64,000 nucleotides of DNA from NCBI GenBank assembly GCA_038131365.1, contig JAYPPH010000005.1:124001-188000 (forward strand), read 5' to 3'. Each line of letters begins with the position of its first letter. Positions within the stretch are counted from its first letter, which is position 1. A program made the position numbers and the translations under genes. This document shows positions 7,803 through 17,108 of the stretch, in pieces. The stretch comes from Marisalimonas marina (GTDB lineage: Bacteria > Pseudomonadota > Alphaproteobacteria > Puniceispirillales > Marisalimonadaceae). Under the pieces are notes generated by a model, which was given only the letters and a program-made list of their open reading frames with translations, made no database searches and was not told the DNA's origin.

Positions 7803-8351
7803 TTGCGTATTATTGGATTAGATCCTGGATTAAGGCATACTGGGTGGGGGATAATCGAGCTTAAGAATAATAAATTGTTTCATATTGACGATGGTAGCAT
7901 ATCTCCTTCAACAACTTTAGATGATGGTCAACGTCTACTTATAATAAAAAACAATTTAAAAGAGATTATTGAAAATTATAATCCAAATATCTCAGCTATA
8001 GAACAAATATTTGTGGGCTCTGGAATGGGTTCCAGTTTGAAGCTTGGGATGGCAAGAGGTGTCTCAGTTTTAGTTTTAGCTGAGGCAGGTTTGAAAATTA
8101 AAGAATTACCACCAAAATTAGTAAAAAAAACTGTAACAGGTTATGGCTCAGCTTCAAAATTACAAATAAAGGCAATGGTTACAAAGCTACTGGGAATTAA
8201 TCCAAAAAATGAAGATAGCTCAGATGCGCTAGCTATTGCAATTTCAGCACAACACATTGGCTATAATGACATTTCTTCAGATTTTACTAATAAAAAGAGT
8301 GGATTAGAATTAGCTATTGCAAAAGCTTTATTAAAAGAAAAAAATGTATAA
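7803..8351 (+). CDS. ruvC: Holliday junction endonuclease RuvC
   Basis: Dimeric nuclease that resolves Holliday junctions bound by RuvAB. The 182 residues begin MRIIGLDPGLRHTGWG with the first catalytic Asp (D7). IEQIFVGSG carries the conserved Glu and NEDSSDALAIAI the last catalytic acids. The start is TTG at 7803: it gives the exact family N-terminus and has AAGG 8 bases upstream. No ATG is close enough. It is followed by ruvA and ruvB. Confidence 0.96.
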   Translation: MRIIGLDPGLRHTGWGIIELKNNKLFHIDDGSISPSTTLDDGQRLLIIKNNLKEIIENYNPNISAIEQIFVGSGMGSSLKLGMARGVSVLVLAEAGLKIKELPPKLVKKTVTGYGSASKLQIKAMVTKLLGINPKNEDSSDALAIAISAQHIGYNDISSDFTNKKSGLELAIAKALLKEKNV

Positions 8352-8382
8352 TAATCTAATTGAAATTATTAGATGAGTTCAA

Positions 8383-9063
8383 ATGATAGCTTCTTTAACA
8401 GGTATTCTAACCTCAATAGGTAAATCTGAAATAATTATAGAGGTTAATGGAGTTGGTTATCTTTTAAATGTTACCTCAAAGTTAATTTCCACTTTAGGAG
8501 AAATTGGATCAACATTATCAGTTTTTACAGATTTGCAAATCAAAGATGATAAAATATTAATGTATGGTTTTACAACAGTAGCTGATCAAGATTTTTTTAG
8601 ATTGTTGCAGACAGTTCAAGGTATTGGTCCTAAAGCTGCTCTTTCTATCCTTTCTGCTTTAACTATCAATGAATTAATTTTAGCTATATCATCGGGTGAT
8701 AAAGCCATGATTTCAAGAGCTGAAGGAGTTGGGCCTAAAGTTGCTGCTAGGGTTGCCTCTGAATTATCAGAAAAAGTGACTAATATGCAATTAATTCTTG
8801 GAAAAAAAGATATTAATAATACATATCAAGAAAGCAATACTAATTCCTCAAAATATAATTTCACCAATGAGGAAGAGCAGTTTTTGGATGTGGTTGAAGA
8901 TAGTATTTCTGCTTTAATAAATTTAGGATATACGCGAAGTGAAGTTTTTTCAGTTGTTATGAATATTAAGAGAGATTTTAATCTTAAAAAAGTTGATATA
9001 GATTTTACTGTAAATTCTGTTATCCCGTTAGCTCTTAAAGAATTGTCAAAGGTAGTTAAATGA
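8383..9063 (+). CDS. ruvA: Holliday junction DNA helicase subunit RuvA
   Basis: Binds the four-way junction as a tetramer and loads RuvB. The 226 residues show the OB-fold N-terminus (MIASLTGILTSIGKSEII), the two helix-hairpin-helix motifs (VQGIGPKAALSIL and AEGVGPKVAARVA, about residues 78-125) and the flexible linker before the RuvB-binding domain III (about 165-226, with LINLGYTRSEV). It is slightly longer than the E. coli protein because of the Asn/Ser-rich linker. Its TGA overlaps the ruvB ATG by 4 bases. Confidence 0.96.
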   Translation: MIASLTGILTSIGKSEIIIEVNGVGYLLNVTSKLISTLGEIGSTLSVFTDLQIKDDKILMYGFTTVADQDFFRLLQTVQGIGPKAALSILSALTINELILAISSGDKAMISRAEGVGPKVAARVASELSEKVTNMQLILGKKDINNTYQESNTNSSKYNFTNEEEQFLDVVEDSISALINLGYTRSEVFSVVMNIKRDFNLKKVDIDFTVNSVIPLALKELSKVVK

Positions 9064-10118
9064 ATGATCAGGTAAAGAATATTGATAGATTAATAGATGC
9101 TGAGCATAGTGAACAAACAGAAAATTTTGATTTGAGTTTAAGACCAAAAAAATTAATTGAATTTATTGGTCAGCCTCAAGTACAAAAAAATCTCTCAACT
9201 TTTATATCAGCAGCTAGCTCAAGACAAGAAGCTATGGATCATGCTTTACTATTCGGCCCACCAGGGCTTGGTAAAACTACTCTTGCTCAGATTATCTCTA
9301 ATGAGTTAGGTGTTGGCTTTAGGTCTACTTCTGGCCCAATTATAAATAAAGCGGGTGACTTAGCAGCTTTGCTGACTAATTTACAGCCTAAAGATGTTTT
9401 GTTTATTGATGAAATTCATCGACTTGCTCCTAATATTGAAGAAATTCTTTATCCAGCTATGGAAGATCTGCAATTAGATTTAATTATTGGTGAGGGTCCA
9501 TCTGCCAGAACAATAAAAATTGATTTACCTCCTTTTACACTAGTAGGAGCAACTACTAGATCTGGACTTTTAACAACTCCTCTTAGAGATAGGTTTGGTA
9601 TTCAAATAAGAATGGAATTCTACAACTCAAATGATTTAGTTAAAATTCTATTAAAGTTAGCTGAAAAACTAGACGTTAATCTTGACGAGGGTGGGGCTTA
9701 TGAAATTGCTAAACGTTCACGTGGCACGCCTCGTGTTGCCGGAAGGTTACTAAGGAGAGTAAGAGATATTCTTTCTGTGTCTAGCTTAAAAGTGATTGAT
9801 AATAAGTTTGCTGACAGAGCATTGTCTCAGTTAGATGTAGATAAATCTGGCTTAGATGCTGTAGATAGAAAGTATTTGAACGTGATAATAGAAAAATATC
9901 AAGGAGGTCCAGTTGGACTTGATACATTATCAGCAATTTTGTCAGAACAGAAAGATATGATAGAAGAAGTTATAGAGCCATATTTACTACAACGTGGTTT
10001 AATCCAGAGATCATCTAGGGGTAGAATAGTCTCTGCTTCAGGTTGGAGGCATCTAGGTTTGACTCCTCCAAAGAATGCAGATGAGCAAACTGATATGATG
10101 GATCAATCAGATAATTAA
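9060..10118 (+). CDS. ruvB: Holliday junction branch migration helicase RuvB
   Basis: AAA+ motor that drives branch migration with RuvA. Walker A GPPGLGKTTLAQ, Walker B LFIDEIHRL, sensor 1 GATTRSG and sensor 2 RGTPRVAGRLLRRVRD are all present, followed by the winged-helix domain (about 255-340). The 352-residue length is normal. The start overlaps the ruvA stop (ATGA at 9060-9063), so the subunits are translationally coupled. Confidence 0.97.
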   Translation: MNDQVKNIDRLIDAEHSEQTENFDLSLRPKKLIEFIGQPQVQKNLSTFISAASSRQEAMDHALLFGPPGLGKTTLAQIISNELGVGFRSTSGPIINKAGDLAALLTNLQPKDVLFIDEIHRLAPNIEEILYPAMEDLQLDLIIGEGPSARTIKIDLPPFTLVGATTRSGLLTTPLRDRFGIQIRMEFYNSNDLVKILLKLAEKLDVNLDEGGAYEIAKRSRGTPRVAGRLLRRVRDILSVSSLKVIDNKFADRALSQLDVDKSGLDAVDRKYLNVIIEKYQGGPVGLDTLSAILSEQKDMIEEVIEPYLLQRGLIQRSSRGRIVSASGWRHLGLTPPKNADEQTDMMDQSDN

Positions 10119-10141
10119 AATCTAGGATTTAATATAATTTT

Positions 10142-10591
10142 ATGCTTATTAAATTTAACAACCTAGACGGCAAATTAATAAATAATAAACATTATTATCC
10201 TATAAAAATATTTTACGAAGACACCGATGCTGGAGGTATTGTTTATCATAGTAATTATTTGAAATATTTTGAAAGAGCTAGAACCTCATTATTAAATTTA
10301 CTCAAAATAGATCAAATAAAATTAAGCCAAAAACATGATACAAAATTAGTTGTTAGGAAAGGCGATATCATTTGGCACAAGCCAGCTAAATTAAATGATA
10401 CTCTATTAATAGAGACCTGCCTTAAATATGCCAAAAACTCTAGTATAACTCTTGAACAGAAAGCTTTTATAAATAATAAAAATGAAACTGACCTATTGGT
10501 GACAGGTCTTTTTCAAATAGTAGCTGTTAATGATAATTTTAAAGTAAAGCGTATAAAGAGTATTTTACAGAGTAATTTTTTTAATAATTAA
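10142..10591 (+). CDS. ybgC: YbgC-family acyl-CoA thioesterase
   Basis: 149-residue hot-dog-fold protein. The YbgC/4-hydroxybenzoyl-CoA thioesterase active-site motif reads YEDTDAGGIVYHSNYLKYFE (about residues 29-48). It is the usual first gene of the tol-pal cluster and stands 26 bases before tolQ. E. coli YbgC hydrolyses acyl-CoA and interacts with acyl carrier protein; its link with Tol-Pal is not understood. The first 20 residues are poorly conserved, and the ATG at 10142 is the only good start in that stretch. Confidence 0.92.
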   Translation: MLIKFNNLDGKLINNKHYYPIKIFYEDTDAGGIVYHSNYLKYFERARTSLLNLLKIDQIKLSQKHDTKLVVRKGDIIWHKPAKLNDTLLIETCLKYAKNSSITLEQKAFINNKNETDLLVTGLFQIVAVNDNFKVKRIKSILQSNFFNN

Positions 10592-10617
10592 TAAAACCAA
10601 TTTTAAAGGCCTAGATT

Positions 10618-11367
10618 ATGGATGAAAAAACTAAAACTCCAGAAGTGATTGTGGAACAGACTTCTGAACAAGCAGATCTCTCTCTTTTTGGATTAATCGT
10701 GGAGGCAGATTTTTTTGTTCAATTTATCATGTTTTTACTTTTACTATCTTCTGTTTGGTGTTGGACAATAATAATTAATAAATCAAGGTTGTTTAGAAAA
10801 GAAAAAAGAATATCAAAGTTTTTTGAAGAACATTATAATAGCGATAAAGTTGACGATGATGCTTTGCTTGATCATTTTAATAACAGTACTCAAAATGAAA
10901 CAAATGCTCAGGTAAATATATTTATAAAAGGAATGTTAGAATTCAATAAAATCTATTCTATGTCTCCTAATTTGATTGGGAAAAAACAATTCAGTGAATT
11001 AGCACAACAACTAAATCTAACTTTACAAATAACCCTAAATAAAGAAATTGAAAAATTAGAAGAAGGTATGAACTTTCTAGCATCTATTGGCTCTGTAGCG
11101 CCATTTATTGGCTTACTTGGAACAGTTTGGGGAATTGTAAATGCATTTCAGTCTATTGCTATCACAAATAATACTAGTCTTGCCGTAGTAGCTCCTGGTA
11201 TTGCAGAAGCACTTTTTGCAACGGCTCTTGGTTTGCTTGCTGCTATACCTGCGGTTGCAGCTTACAATAAATATTCTAACAATTTAGAAAAAATGTCTAA
11301 TAACCTAGAATATTTTATTTTTGAATTTACTTCCAAGAAAATTGCTGAGTTGGAAAGAAAATTTTAA
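10618..11367 (+). CDS. tolQ: Tol-Pal system proton channel protein TolQ
   Basis: Inner-membrane channel subunit that works with TolR to energise TolA. The 249-residue protein has three membrane helices (about 33-56, 155-178 and 190-215), with the family motif ASIGSVAPFIGLLGTVWGIV and later APGIAEALFATALGLLAAIP. Its stop overlaps the tolR start (TAATG at 11365-11369). AAAGGCC lies upstream of the ATG. The Tol-Pal system pulls the outer membrane inward during division, fitting the ftsZ cluster elsewhere in the window. Confidence 0.96.
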   Translation: MDEKTKTPEVIVEQTSEQADLSLFGLIVEADFFVQFIMFLLLLSSVWCWTIIINKSRLFRKEKRISKFFEEHYNSDKVDDDALLDHFNNSTQNETNAQVNIFIKGMLEFNKIYSMSPNLIGKKQFSELAQQLNLTLQITLNKEIEKLEEGMNFLASIGSVAPFIGLLGTVWGIVNAFQSIAITNNTSLAVVAPGIAEALFATALGLLAAIPAVAAYNKYSNNLEKMSNNLEYFIFEFTSKKIAELERKF

Positions 11368-11795
11368 TGTATAACCAAAAATTTCTGATCAGAAGCTCTC
11401 GTAAAAAAAATAAATCTATTAGTCAGATTAATGTCACTCCGTTTGTCGACGTTATGCTTGTTTTGCTCATTGTATTTATGATTACTGCTCCTCTATTGAC
11501 CGTAGGCGTATCAGTTGATTTACCTAAAACAAAGGCAGGCCAACTTAACTCTAAAGGTGATCCAATTATAGTAAGTATAAAAGAAAATGGAGAGGTATAT
11601 ATTCAAGAAAGAGTAATTGAACTTTCGCAATTATTACCACGTTTAAAGGCAATATCATCTGGAAATAAAAATCTTAGAATTTATGTTCGTGGGGACAAGA
11701 GCGTACCCTATGGTATTGTATTAGACACTATTGCTAGAATTAAAAATTCTGGCTTCAAAAAAGTAGCGCTTGTAGCCAAACTAGAAGATAAGTAA
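11367..11795 (+). CDS. tolR: Tol-Pal system protein TolR
   Basis: Single-pass inner-membrane protein of 142 residues. The helix holds INVTPFVDVMLVLLIVFM with the conserved proton-carrying Asp (about residue 27). The periplasmic domain follows, with LPKTKAG and VYIQERVIELSQL. Length and layout match TolR/ExbD. It overlaps tolQ by one base and precedes tolA by 4 bases. Confidence 0.96.
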   Translation: MYNQKFLIRSSRKKNKSISQINVTPFVDVMLVLLIVFMITAPLLTVGVSVDLPKTKAGQLNSKGDPIIVSIKENGEVYIQERVIELSQLLPRLKAISSGNKNLRIYVRGDKSVPYGIVLDTIARIKNSGFKKVALVAKLEDK

Positions 11796-11799
11796 AATT

Positions 11800-12720
11800 A
11801 TGGTGGGTTCAACTTTTATTTCTATAGGCTTGCATATTTCCTTTATAATTATTGCTTATTTTGGGATGCCAAGTTTAAAAATTAAGGAACCTATCGAACA
11901 GCCAATTGATATAGTTGATGATACCCCGATTAGTTCTAAAACATCTCTCAAGCTAGGCACTACTACAGTTAAAAAAGAGAATGAAAAAAAAATAGAAGAA
12001 GTTAAAGAAAAGAGAATTAGAAAAACTATTCCGCCACCCCCGCCTGCACCAAGTAAAGAGATAATTGATAAAAAGAATAATGAATTAAAAAAACAAAAAG
12101 AAATAAATGAAATAGCAGAGATAATTAAAAAGAAACCAAAATTAAAAATAGAGAAAAAAAAAGAAATACCTAAAGTTGTTTCCAAACCGAAAACATTAAA
12201 AAAACAAACAACTCCCAAAGTAGTTGTTAAACCAGAAAAAATTAAGAATAAGCAAAAAGAAAACTTTGCAAAGGGTCTTTTGAATACCCTTGCAGAAGCT
12301 AAAATTAAGAATAATGATGTTAAAAAGGAAAAAGCTAATAAAGAAGATCTTTTAAAAAAAATTAAAAAGATGGCTGGTAACTCAAATAGACAAGTTAAAG
12401 AAACATCACTGAATTTTAGTCAAACTGATATTGATAGAATTAGTAACCATGTAAGAAAGTTTTTTAATGTTTCTTATGCAGCAAGTGAGGTTAATAACAT
12501 AATCACTTTAAAAATAATTACTAATTTGGATGGAACTGTTCAGAGTGTAACCATCATTGAAAAATCAAAATATATGAAAAACAAATTTTACAGAGCTGCT
12601 GCAGATGCTGCTAGGCGTGCTGTTCTTGATAGTTCTCCTTTACCTTTGCCTAAAGGCAAAGAAAAATTATTTACTAATATGATATTTGATTTCAATACAT
12701 CTTTTATCAAGAGTTATTAA
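11800..12720 (+). CDS. tolA: Tol-Pal system protein TolA
   Basis: Bridges the inner-membrane TolQR motor and periplasmic TolB/Pal. The 306 residues comprise an N-terminal anchor (FISIGLHISFIIIAYFG, about 4-22), a proline patch (IPPPPPAPS, about 75-83), a very lysine-rich helical domain II (about 85-200) and a C-terminal TonB/TolA-like domain III (about 205-300; FRKFFNVS-type FFNVSYAASE and YRAAADAARRAVLDSSPLPLP). Domain II is built almost only of K, E, I and N, so residue-level homology is low there. Identification rests on domain layout and position between tolR and tolB. Confidence 0.9.
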   Translation: MVGSTFISIGLHISFIIIAYFGMPSLKIKEPIEQPIDIVDDTPISSKTSLKLGTTTVKKENEKKIEEVKEKRIRKTIPPPPPAPSKEIIDKKNNELKKQKEINEIAEIIKKKPKLKIEKKKEIPKVVSKPKTLKKQTTPKVVVKPEKIKNKQKENFAKGLLNTLAEAKIKNNDVKKEKANKEDLLKKIKKMAGNSNRQVKETSLNFSQTDIDRISNHVRKFFNVSYAASEVNNIITLKIITNLDGTVQSVTIIEKSKYMKNKFYRAAADAARRAVLDSSPLPLPKGKEKLFTNMIFDFNTSFIKSY

Positions 12721-12812
12721 TTGAACTTTTTTGATATTTTGCCATAATCCTGCCTCATAGAAGTAATTAATGTTAACTTTAATATTTAGTATATTTTTCT
12801 GAGGTATATATT

Positions 12813-14153
12813 TTGAATAAAAGTTTGTATCTTTTATGTTTAAAGTTTTTAGTATTAAGCTTTGGTTTAATGACTTTTAACGTATTTGCTGATGATGTTA
12901 AAATTAATATTAATTCAGGTCAGATAGAGCCACTTCCAGTAGCCATTGCTGATTTCACTGATAAAGATGGTAATTCAAATCAAATAGGCAGACAAATCTC
13001 TGAAGTTATATCAAATAATTTAGTAGGTTCTGGACAATTCAAGGCCATTGAAAGTGCAGCTTTTATTGCTCCACCAACCAGTCCATCTGTAAGGCCAAAC
13101 TTTACAGATTGGTCCCCTTTAGGGATTAAAGCTCTAGTTACAGGCTCAGTAAAAAATATTAATAATGATGAAATAGAGATTGAGTTTAGATTATGGGATG
13201 TTGTCGCCGAAACTGACTTAATAGGTCTTAGACTTACAGTTGTATCTAATGCTTGGCGAAGAGTAGCACATATTATTTCAGATGAAATTTTTGAGCGTTT
13301 ATCTGGAGATAGTGGTTACTTTGATACAAGAATTGTTTACGTTTCTGAGTCAGGTCCCCAAAATAAGCGTCTAAAAAGACTTGCAATAATGGATCAAGAT
13401 GGAGAAAATCATCAATATTTAACAGATGGGAGTTTTTTGGTACTAACTCCACGTTTTTCTCCTACTAGTCAAGAAATTACATATTTAGCTTACTTTAAAA
13501 ATGAACCAAGAGTTTACATTTTTAATTTAGAAACAGGACAACAAGAACTTTTAGGTTCTTTTCCAGGCATGACTTTTGCTCCTAGGTTTTCTCCGAAAGG
13601 TGATAAAATAATAATGAGCTTGGCTCAAAAGGGTGTAACAGATATTTACACTATGAATTTAAATAATCAAAAAGTTGACAGGTTAACCAATAGTTCTTCT
13701 ATTGATACTTCTCCAAGTTATTCTCCAGATGGTAAAAAAATTATATTTAATTCTGACAGAGGTGGGTCTCAACAAATATATATCATGGACTCTAACGGAA
13801 AAGGAGTTAAAAGGATTTCTTTTGGAAATGGAAGATATGCTACTCCTGTTTGGGCACCTAAGGGAGAATTAATAGCATTTACAAAAATGTATAAAAATAA
13901 ATTTTATATTGGTGTTATGTCTCCAGATGGTTCTGGTGAAAGGTTATTAGCTGAGGGATATTTAGTGGAAGGACCAACATGGGCACCGAATGGCAGAGTG
14001 TTAATGTATTTTAAACAAGACAAACCTGTTGATGATGGTAAGAGCACAAATGTAAACCTCTACAAAATTGATATAACAGGCTTTAGGGAGACTAGGATAA
14101 TTACTCCAAGTGACGGCTCAGACCCAGCTTGGTCACCTCTGTTACCTAACTAA
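12813..14153 (+). CDS. tolB: Tol-Pal system beta-propeller protein TolB
   Basis: Periplasmic protein that binds Pal and TolA. The 446-residue precursor has a signal peptide ending VFA-DD (cleavage after about residue 26), the N-terminal TolB domain (LPVAIADF, then ISNNLVGSGQFKAI) and a C-terminal propeller of repeated blades (PRFSPTSQEITY, PRFSPKGDKIIMS, PSYSPDGKKIIFNSDRGGSQQIY, PVWAPKGELIAF; each a W/Y-SPDG type repeat). The start is TTG at 12813, with GAGG 8 bases upstream, because it gives a complete signal peptide and no ATG is suitably placed. The 92-base gap after tolA may hold a promoter, but I see no strong motif. Confidence 0.95.
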   Translation: MNKSLYLLCLKFLVLSFGLMTFNVFADDVKININSGQIEPLPVAIADFTDKDGNSNQIGRQISEVISNNLVGSGQFKAIESAAFIAPPTSPSVRPNFTDWSPLGIKALVTGSVKNINNDEIEIEFRLWDVVAETDLIGLRLTVVSNAWRRVAHIISDEIFERLSGDSGYFDTRIVYVSESGPQNKRLKRLAIMDQDGENHQYLTDGSFLVLTPRFSPTSQEITYLAYFKNEPRVYIFNLETGQQELLGSFPGMTFAPRFSPKGDKIIMSLAQKGVTDIYTMNLNNQKVDRLTNSSSIDTSPSYSPDGKKIIFNSDRGGSQQIYIMDSNGKGVKRISFGNGRYATPVWAPKGELIAFTKMYKNKFYIGVMSPDGSGERLLAEGYLVEGPTWAPNGRVLMYFKQDKPVDDGKSTNVNLYKIDITGFRETRIITPSDGSDPAWSPLLPN

Positions 14154-14242
14154 TTGTTATCAGAGTTAAAATAGGTTGAATTTAGGTTTTAATTAAGATA
14201 TTGTGCAGATCAATAATAAGAGATTCATTGAAGGAGTTTGGG

Positions 14243-14770
14243 ATGAATAAAAAATTACTAGCTATGTTAGGAACTGTAGCTCTTCTTTCAGCATGTGAGA
14301 CAGCCTCTCAAAAGGTTGTGAGTGGCACAGCTGCAACATCCTCCAGCAGTGGATCTACTTCAGGATCTGCCTCAAGTTCTGTTGATAAAAAACAAAGTTT
14401 ATTTGCTCAAGCTAAACAAACAGCTGCTGATAAATTAATTGCAGTTGGTGATAGAGTTTTATTTGATTATGACTCTGCAGAGTTAGATTCAAGTGCAAAA
14501 ATATTATTAGATGCTCAGTCAAGATTCCTAAGAGTTAATAGTGACTTAAATTTTATAATTGAAGGTCATTGTGATGAAAGAGGAACTCGTGAGTATAACC
14601 TAGCATTAGGTGAGCAAAGAGCAACTGCTGTTAGAGATTATTTAGTAATACAAGGTATAGACCCTGACAGAATTAAGGTTATTTCTTATGGTAAAGAAAA
14701 GCCTGCTGTTGTTGGATCTAATAACATGGCATGGTCAAAAAATAGACGTGCCGTTACCGTTATTGAGTAA
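14243..14770 (+). CDS. pal: Peptidoglycan-associated lipoprotein Pal
   Basis: Outer-membrane lipoprotein that ties the Tol system to peptidoglycan. From ATG 14243 the protein has 175 residues, a lipoprotein signal MNKKLLAMLGTVALLSAC with lipidated Cys18, a Ser/Thr/Gly-rich linker, and the OmpA domain with VLFDYDSAELD, GHCDERGTREYN, GEQRA and SYGKEKPAV, and KNRRAVTV at the end. This start has a perfect AAGGAG 7 bases upstream; a longer in-frame extension to TTG 14201 would bury the lipobox and is rejected. Confidence 0.96.
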   Translation: MNKKLLAMLGTVALLSACETASQKVVSGTAATSSSSGSTSGSASSSVDKKQSLFAQAKQTAADKLIAVGDRVLFDYDSAELDSSAKILLDAQSRFLRVNSDLNFIIEGHCDERGTREYNLALGEQRATAVRDYLVIQGIDPDRIKVISYGKEKPAVVGSNNMAWSKNRRAVTVIE

Positions 14771-14840
14771 AATTTAGATTACCTAAAATCTATACTGAAT
14801 ATTATTACTTTTATTTTAGCAATTAAGCTGCGTGTGAATT

Positions 14841-15786
14841 ATGCATAAATTTATAAGAGTTATATCTCTATTAACTACCTTTTTATTTTCATTGCCTGTA
14901 TCTTCCCAAAGCCTGGATGGTTTAAAAGAGATTGTTACTATTCAACAAGAAAAAATTGCTAGGATAGAGAATGATCTAAAAAATCTTATTGGTTCTTTCG
15001 AGAGCCTTTCAAACCAAAAGCAAAATAATAAGATTCCTTTAGAGTTAGAAAGCAAAATTAATTCTATTACACAAAAATTAAATCTCTTAGAGAATAATAT
15101 TAAAAATATTACAAACCTATCTTATAATTTAGATTTTGCACTTAAGCGGATAGAAAGACATTTAGAACTTACGTCTATAAATAACGGAAATATTAAACAG
15201 AGTAACAAAGAAGCTCCTTCAAAACCTACTTTTGTTGAAAATAAAAGATAATGACATAAATGTTAAAAATCTTGAAAATAAGACCGAGGGTGTTTTAGGT
15301 TTTATAAAAGAGCCAACATCTTCAAGTACAGATAATAACCAGGACAAAGTAACACTTAAAAATGATACAGAGAAAAATAAATTATTAACAAAATCATCTC
15401 CTGAAGAAAATTATAATATTGCTTTAGATTATGCTGTAGACTTAGATTTTGTTAATGCAGAAAAAGCATTTAAAGAGTTTTTGACTATATATAAAGATAG
15501 TAAACAAACGGCTGATGCTCAATATTGGTTAGGAAGAGTATACTTTGCACAAGGAAAATTTGAAGAGGCAGCGATTGCCTTAGCTGAATTTAACAGTGTT
15601 TTTCCAAATGATTCAAGGTTTCAAGAAACTACTCTATTAATAGCAGAATCAGCATCTAATTTTGCCCCTCAAAATCAACTTTGTGATATACTAAAGCAAT
15701 CATTGGAGTTTATGGTCAATCCTTCTGAGAAATTTATTAAAAGAATTAATGATCTCAAGAATGAAAATAAATGTACCAATGAATGA
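14841..15786 (+). CDS. cpoB: Cell division coordinator CpoB (YbgF), split by a frameshift
   Basis: Two overlapping frames together make one CpoB. The first (ATG 14841 to TAA 15249-15251) gives a signal peptide (ending near VSSQS) and a coiled coil (KEIVTIQQEKIARIENDL). The second, one base ahead (open from about 15178 to TGA 15784-15786), gives a linker and the C-terminal TPR domain with NIALDYAVDLDFVNAEKAF, AQYWLGRVYFAQGKFEEAA and FPNDSR. CpoB links Tol-Pal with peptidoglycan synthesis at the septum and normally follows pal. Removing one base in 15178-15251, most easily from the A runs at 15237-15246, restores one frame of about 314 residues. The second frame has only a TTG with no ribosome site as a start. 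The TGA overlaps the tilS ATG by 4 bases. Confidence 0.85.
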
Positions 15787-17084
15787 TTGATAAATTTAAT
15801 TCTGAACTTTTAAAACTTCTCTATCATCCAGTTAATAAGTATTCAAATAATTTTGTTTTGGGTCTGTCTGGTGGCGTTGATTCTATGGTTTTGCTCCATT
15901 TAGTTAAGAAGGTTTTAGATCAAAACAAGCTTTCTAACATAAATATTTATCCAACTATAATTGATCACAATCTGAGGATTGAATCAGGTTTTGAAGCTGA
16001 AAATGTAAAAAAAATTTCACAAGATCTTGGATTCAAAACAATTATAAAAAAAATTAAAAGACAAAGACCTAATGGAAATATCCAGGAATGGGCAAGACAA
16101 AATAGAAGAGAATTATTGTTTGAAAGTTGTTGTGATTTATCAGGTAATTTATTTTTAGCACATCATTTAGATGATCAAGCAGAAACAATTTTTATGCGTT
16201 CTTCTAGGAATTCAGGTATTGATGGCCTATCTGGAATGAAAACTATGACTTTTTGGAATGGAATTTTTATATTAAGACCATTACTTAAATTTTCAAAAAA
16301 TGAAATAGTAGAATATGCAAATAATGAAAATATTAAATTCTATGAAGATCCATCTAACTATTCATTAAAATATGAAAGGGTAAGAATAAGGAAAGAACTG
16401 AAACAGATTAAGAATGATAAGTGGGAAACTATCTCAAATGATCTATTCAAGTTTAGTCTTAATTGTAATAAATTGCTTAATAATATTAATATTGTTTTTG
16501 AGAATTGGCTAAAACAAAATATTTTAGTTGATCAATGTGGTGTTGTTAGAGTTAATTATGAAAGTTTAAAATTACTTTTCAAACAATCTGACTTATTGTG
16601 TGTATCACTCTTTTCGAAAATTCTTCTAACTGTTGGAGGAAAATTATATCCCCCAAAACGAAAAAAAGTTTATGAAGTAATTAAATCATTATTAATTTGT
16701 GATTTGACAAAACGAACTTTGGGTAATGTTTGTATTTACCTTAAAAATAACTTCATCTACTTTTTGAGAGAAAAAAGACACCTTAACTATAACTTTGAGA
16801 TAAATAAAAATAAAAAATATTTTTTTGATGGCCGTTATATTATTATCAGTAATGTAAAAGGAAAATTAGTTTCCTCAGAAAATGTAAATTTTGACGTTGT
16901 CCCTGTTAATAGCCCGTTTTATGAATTTAAAAAAATAATTAATAAAACAATTCCTTGTCTTCAAACACTTGAAGGTAAACTAATTAAACCCCATTTAAGT
17001 ATTATTGATACAAAATTGAAACATCATGGAAATTTAAAACACGACGCTTTTAAACTTTACCTTATTAATAGAGTGTTGATATAA
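15783..17084 (+). CDS. tilS: tRNA(Ile)-lysidine synthetase TilS
   Basis: Modifies C34 of the CAU-anticodon isoleucine tRNA to lysidine so it reads AUA. The PP-loop motif LSGGVDSMVLLHL lies at about residues 26-38, followed by IDHNLR, EWARQNRR and LAHHLDDQAET, all typical for TilS. The 433-residue length includes the C-terminal substrate-binding domains, which are diverged and Lys/Asn-rich. AUA codons are abundant in this AT-rich genome. The ATG overlaps the cpoB stop (ATGA). Confidence 0.93.
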   Translation: MIDKFNSELLKLLYHPVNKYSNNFVLGLSGGVDSMVLLHLVKKVLDQNKLSNINIYPTIIDHNLRIESGFEAENVKKISQDLGFKTIIKKIKRQRPNGNIQEWARQNRRELLFESCCDLSGNLFLAHHLDDQAETIFMRSSRNSGIDGLSGMKTMTFWNGIFILRPLLKFSKNEIVEYANNENIKFYEDPSNYSLKYERVRIRKELKQIKNDKWETISNDLFKFSLNCNKLLNNINIVFENWLKQNILVDQCGVVRVNYESLKLLFKQSDLLCVSLFSKILLTVGGKLYPPKRKKVYEVIKSLLICDLTKRTLGNVCIYLKNNFIYFLREKRHLNYNFEINKNKKYFFDGRYIIISNVKGKLVSSENVNFDVVPVNSPFYEFKKIINKTIPCLQTLEGKLIKPHLSIIDTKLKHHGNLKHDAFKLYLINRVLI

Positions 17085-17108
17085 TTTAAAAAAATTAAAA
17101 GGAATATT

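Noticed and set aside
11856..12218. Open frame of 120 codons antisense to tolA, very Phe/Ile-rich, like a membrane protein
   Set aside because: The hydrophobicity is the reverse complement of the Lys/Glu-rich TolA domain II, a known artefact.
14201..14242. 14-residue N-terminal extension of Pal
   Set aside because: It would place residues in front of a complete lipoprotein signal; the ATG at 14243 has a perfect AAGGAG.
14774..14793. Terminator after pal
   Set aside because: Only a 6-bp AT-rich stem (TAGATT/AATCTA) with no T tract; not separable from chance.
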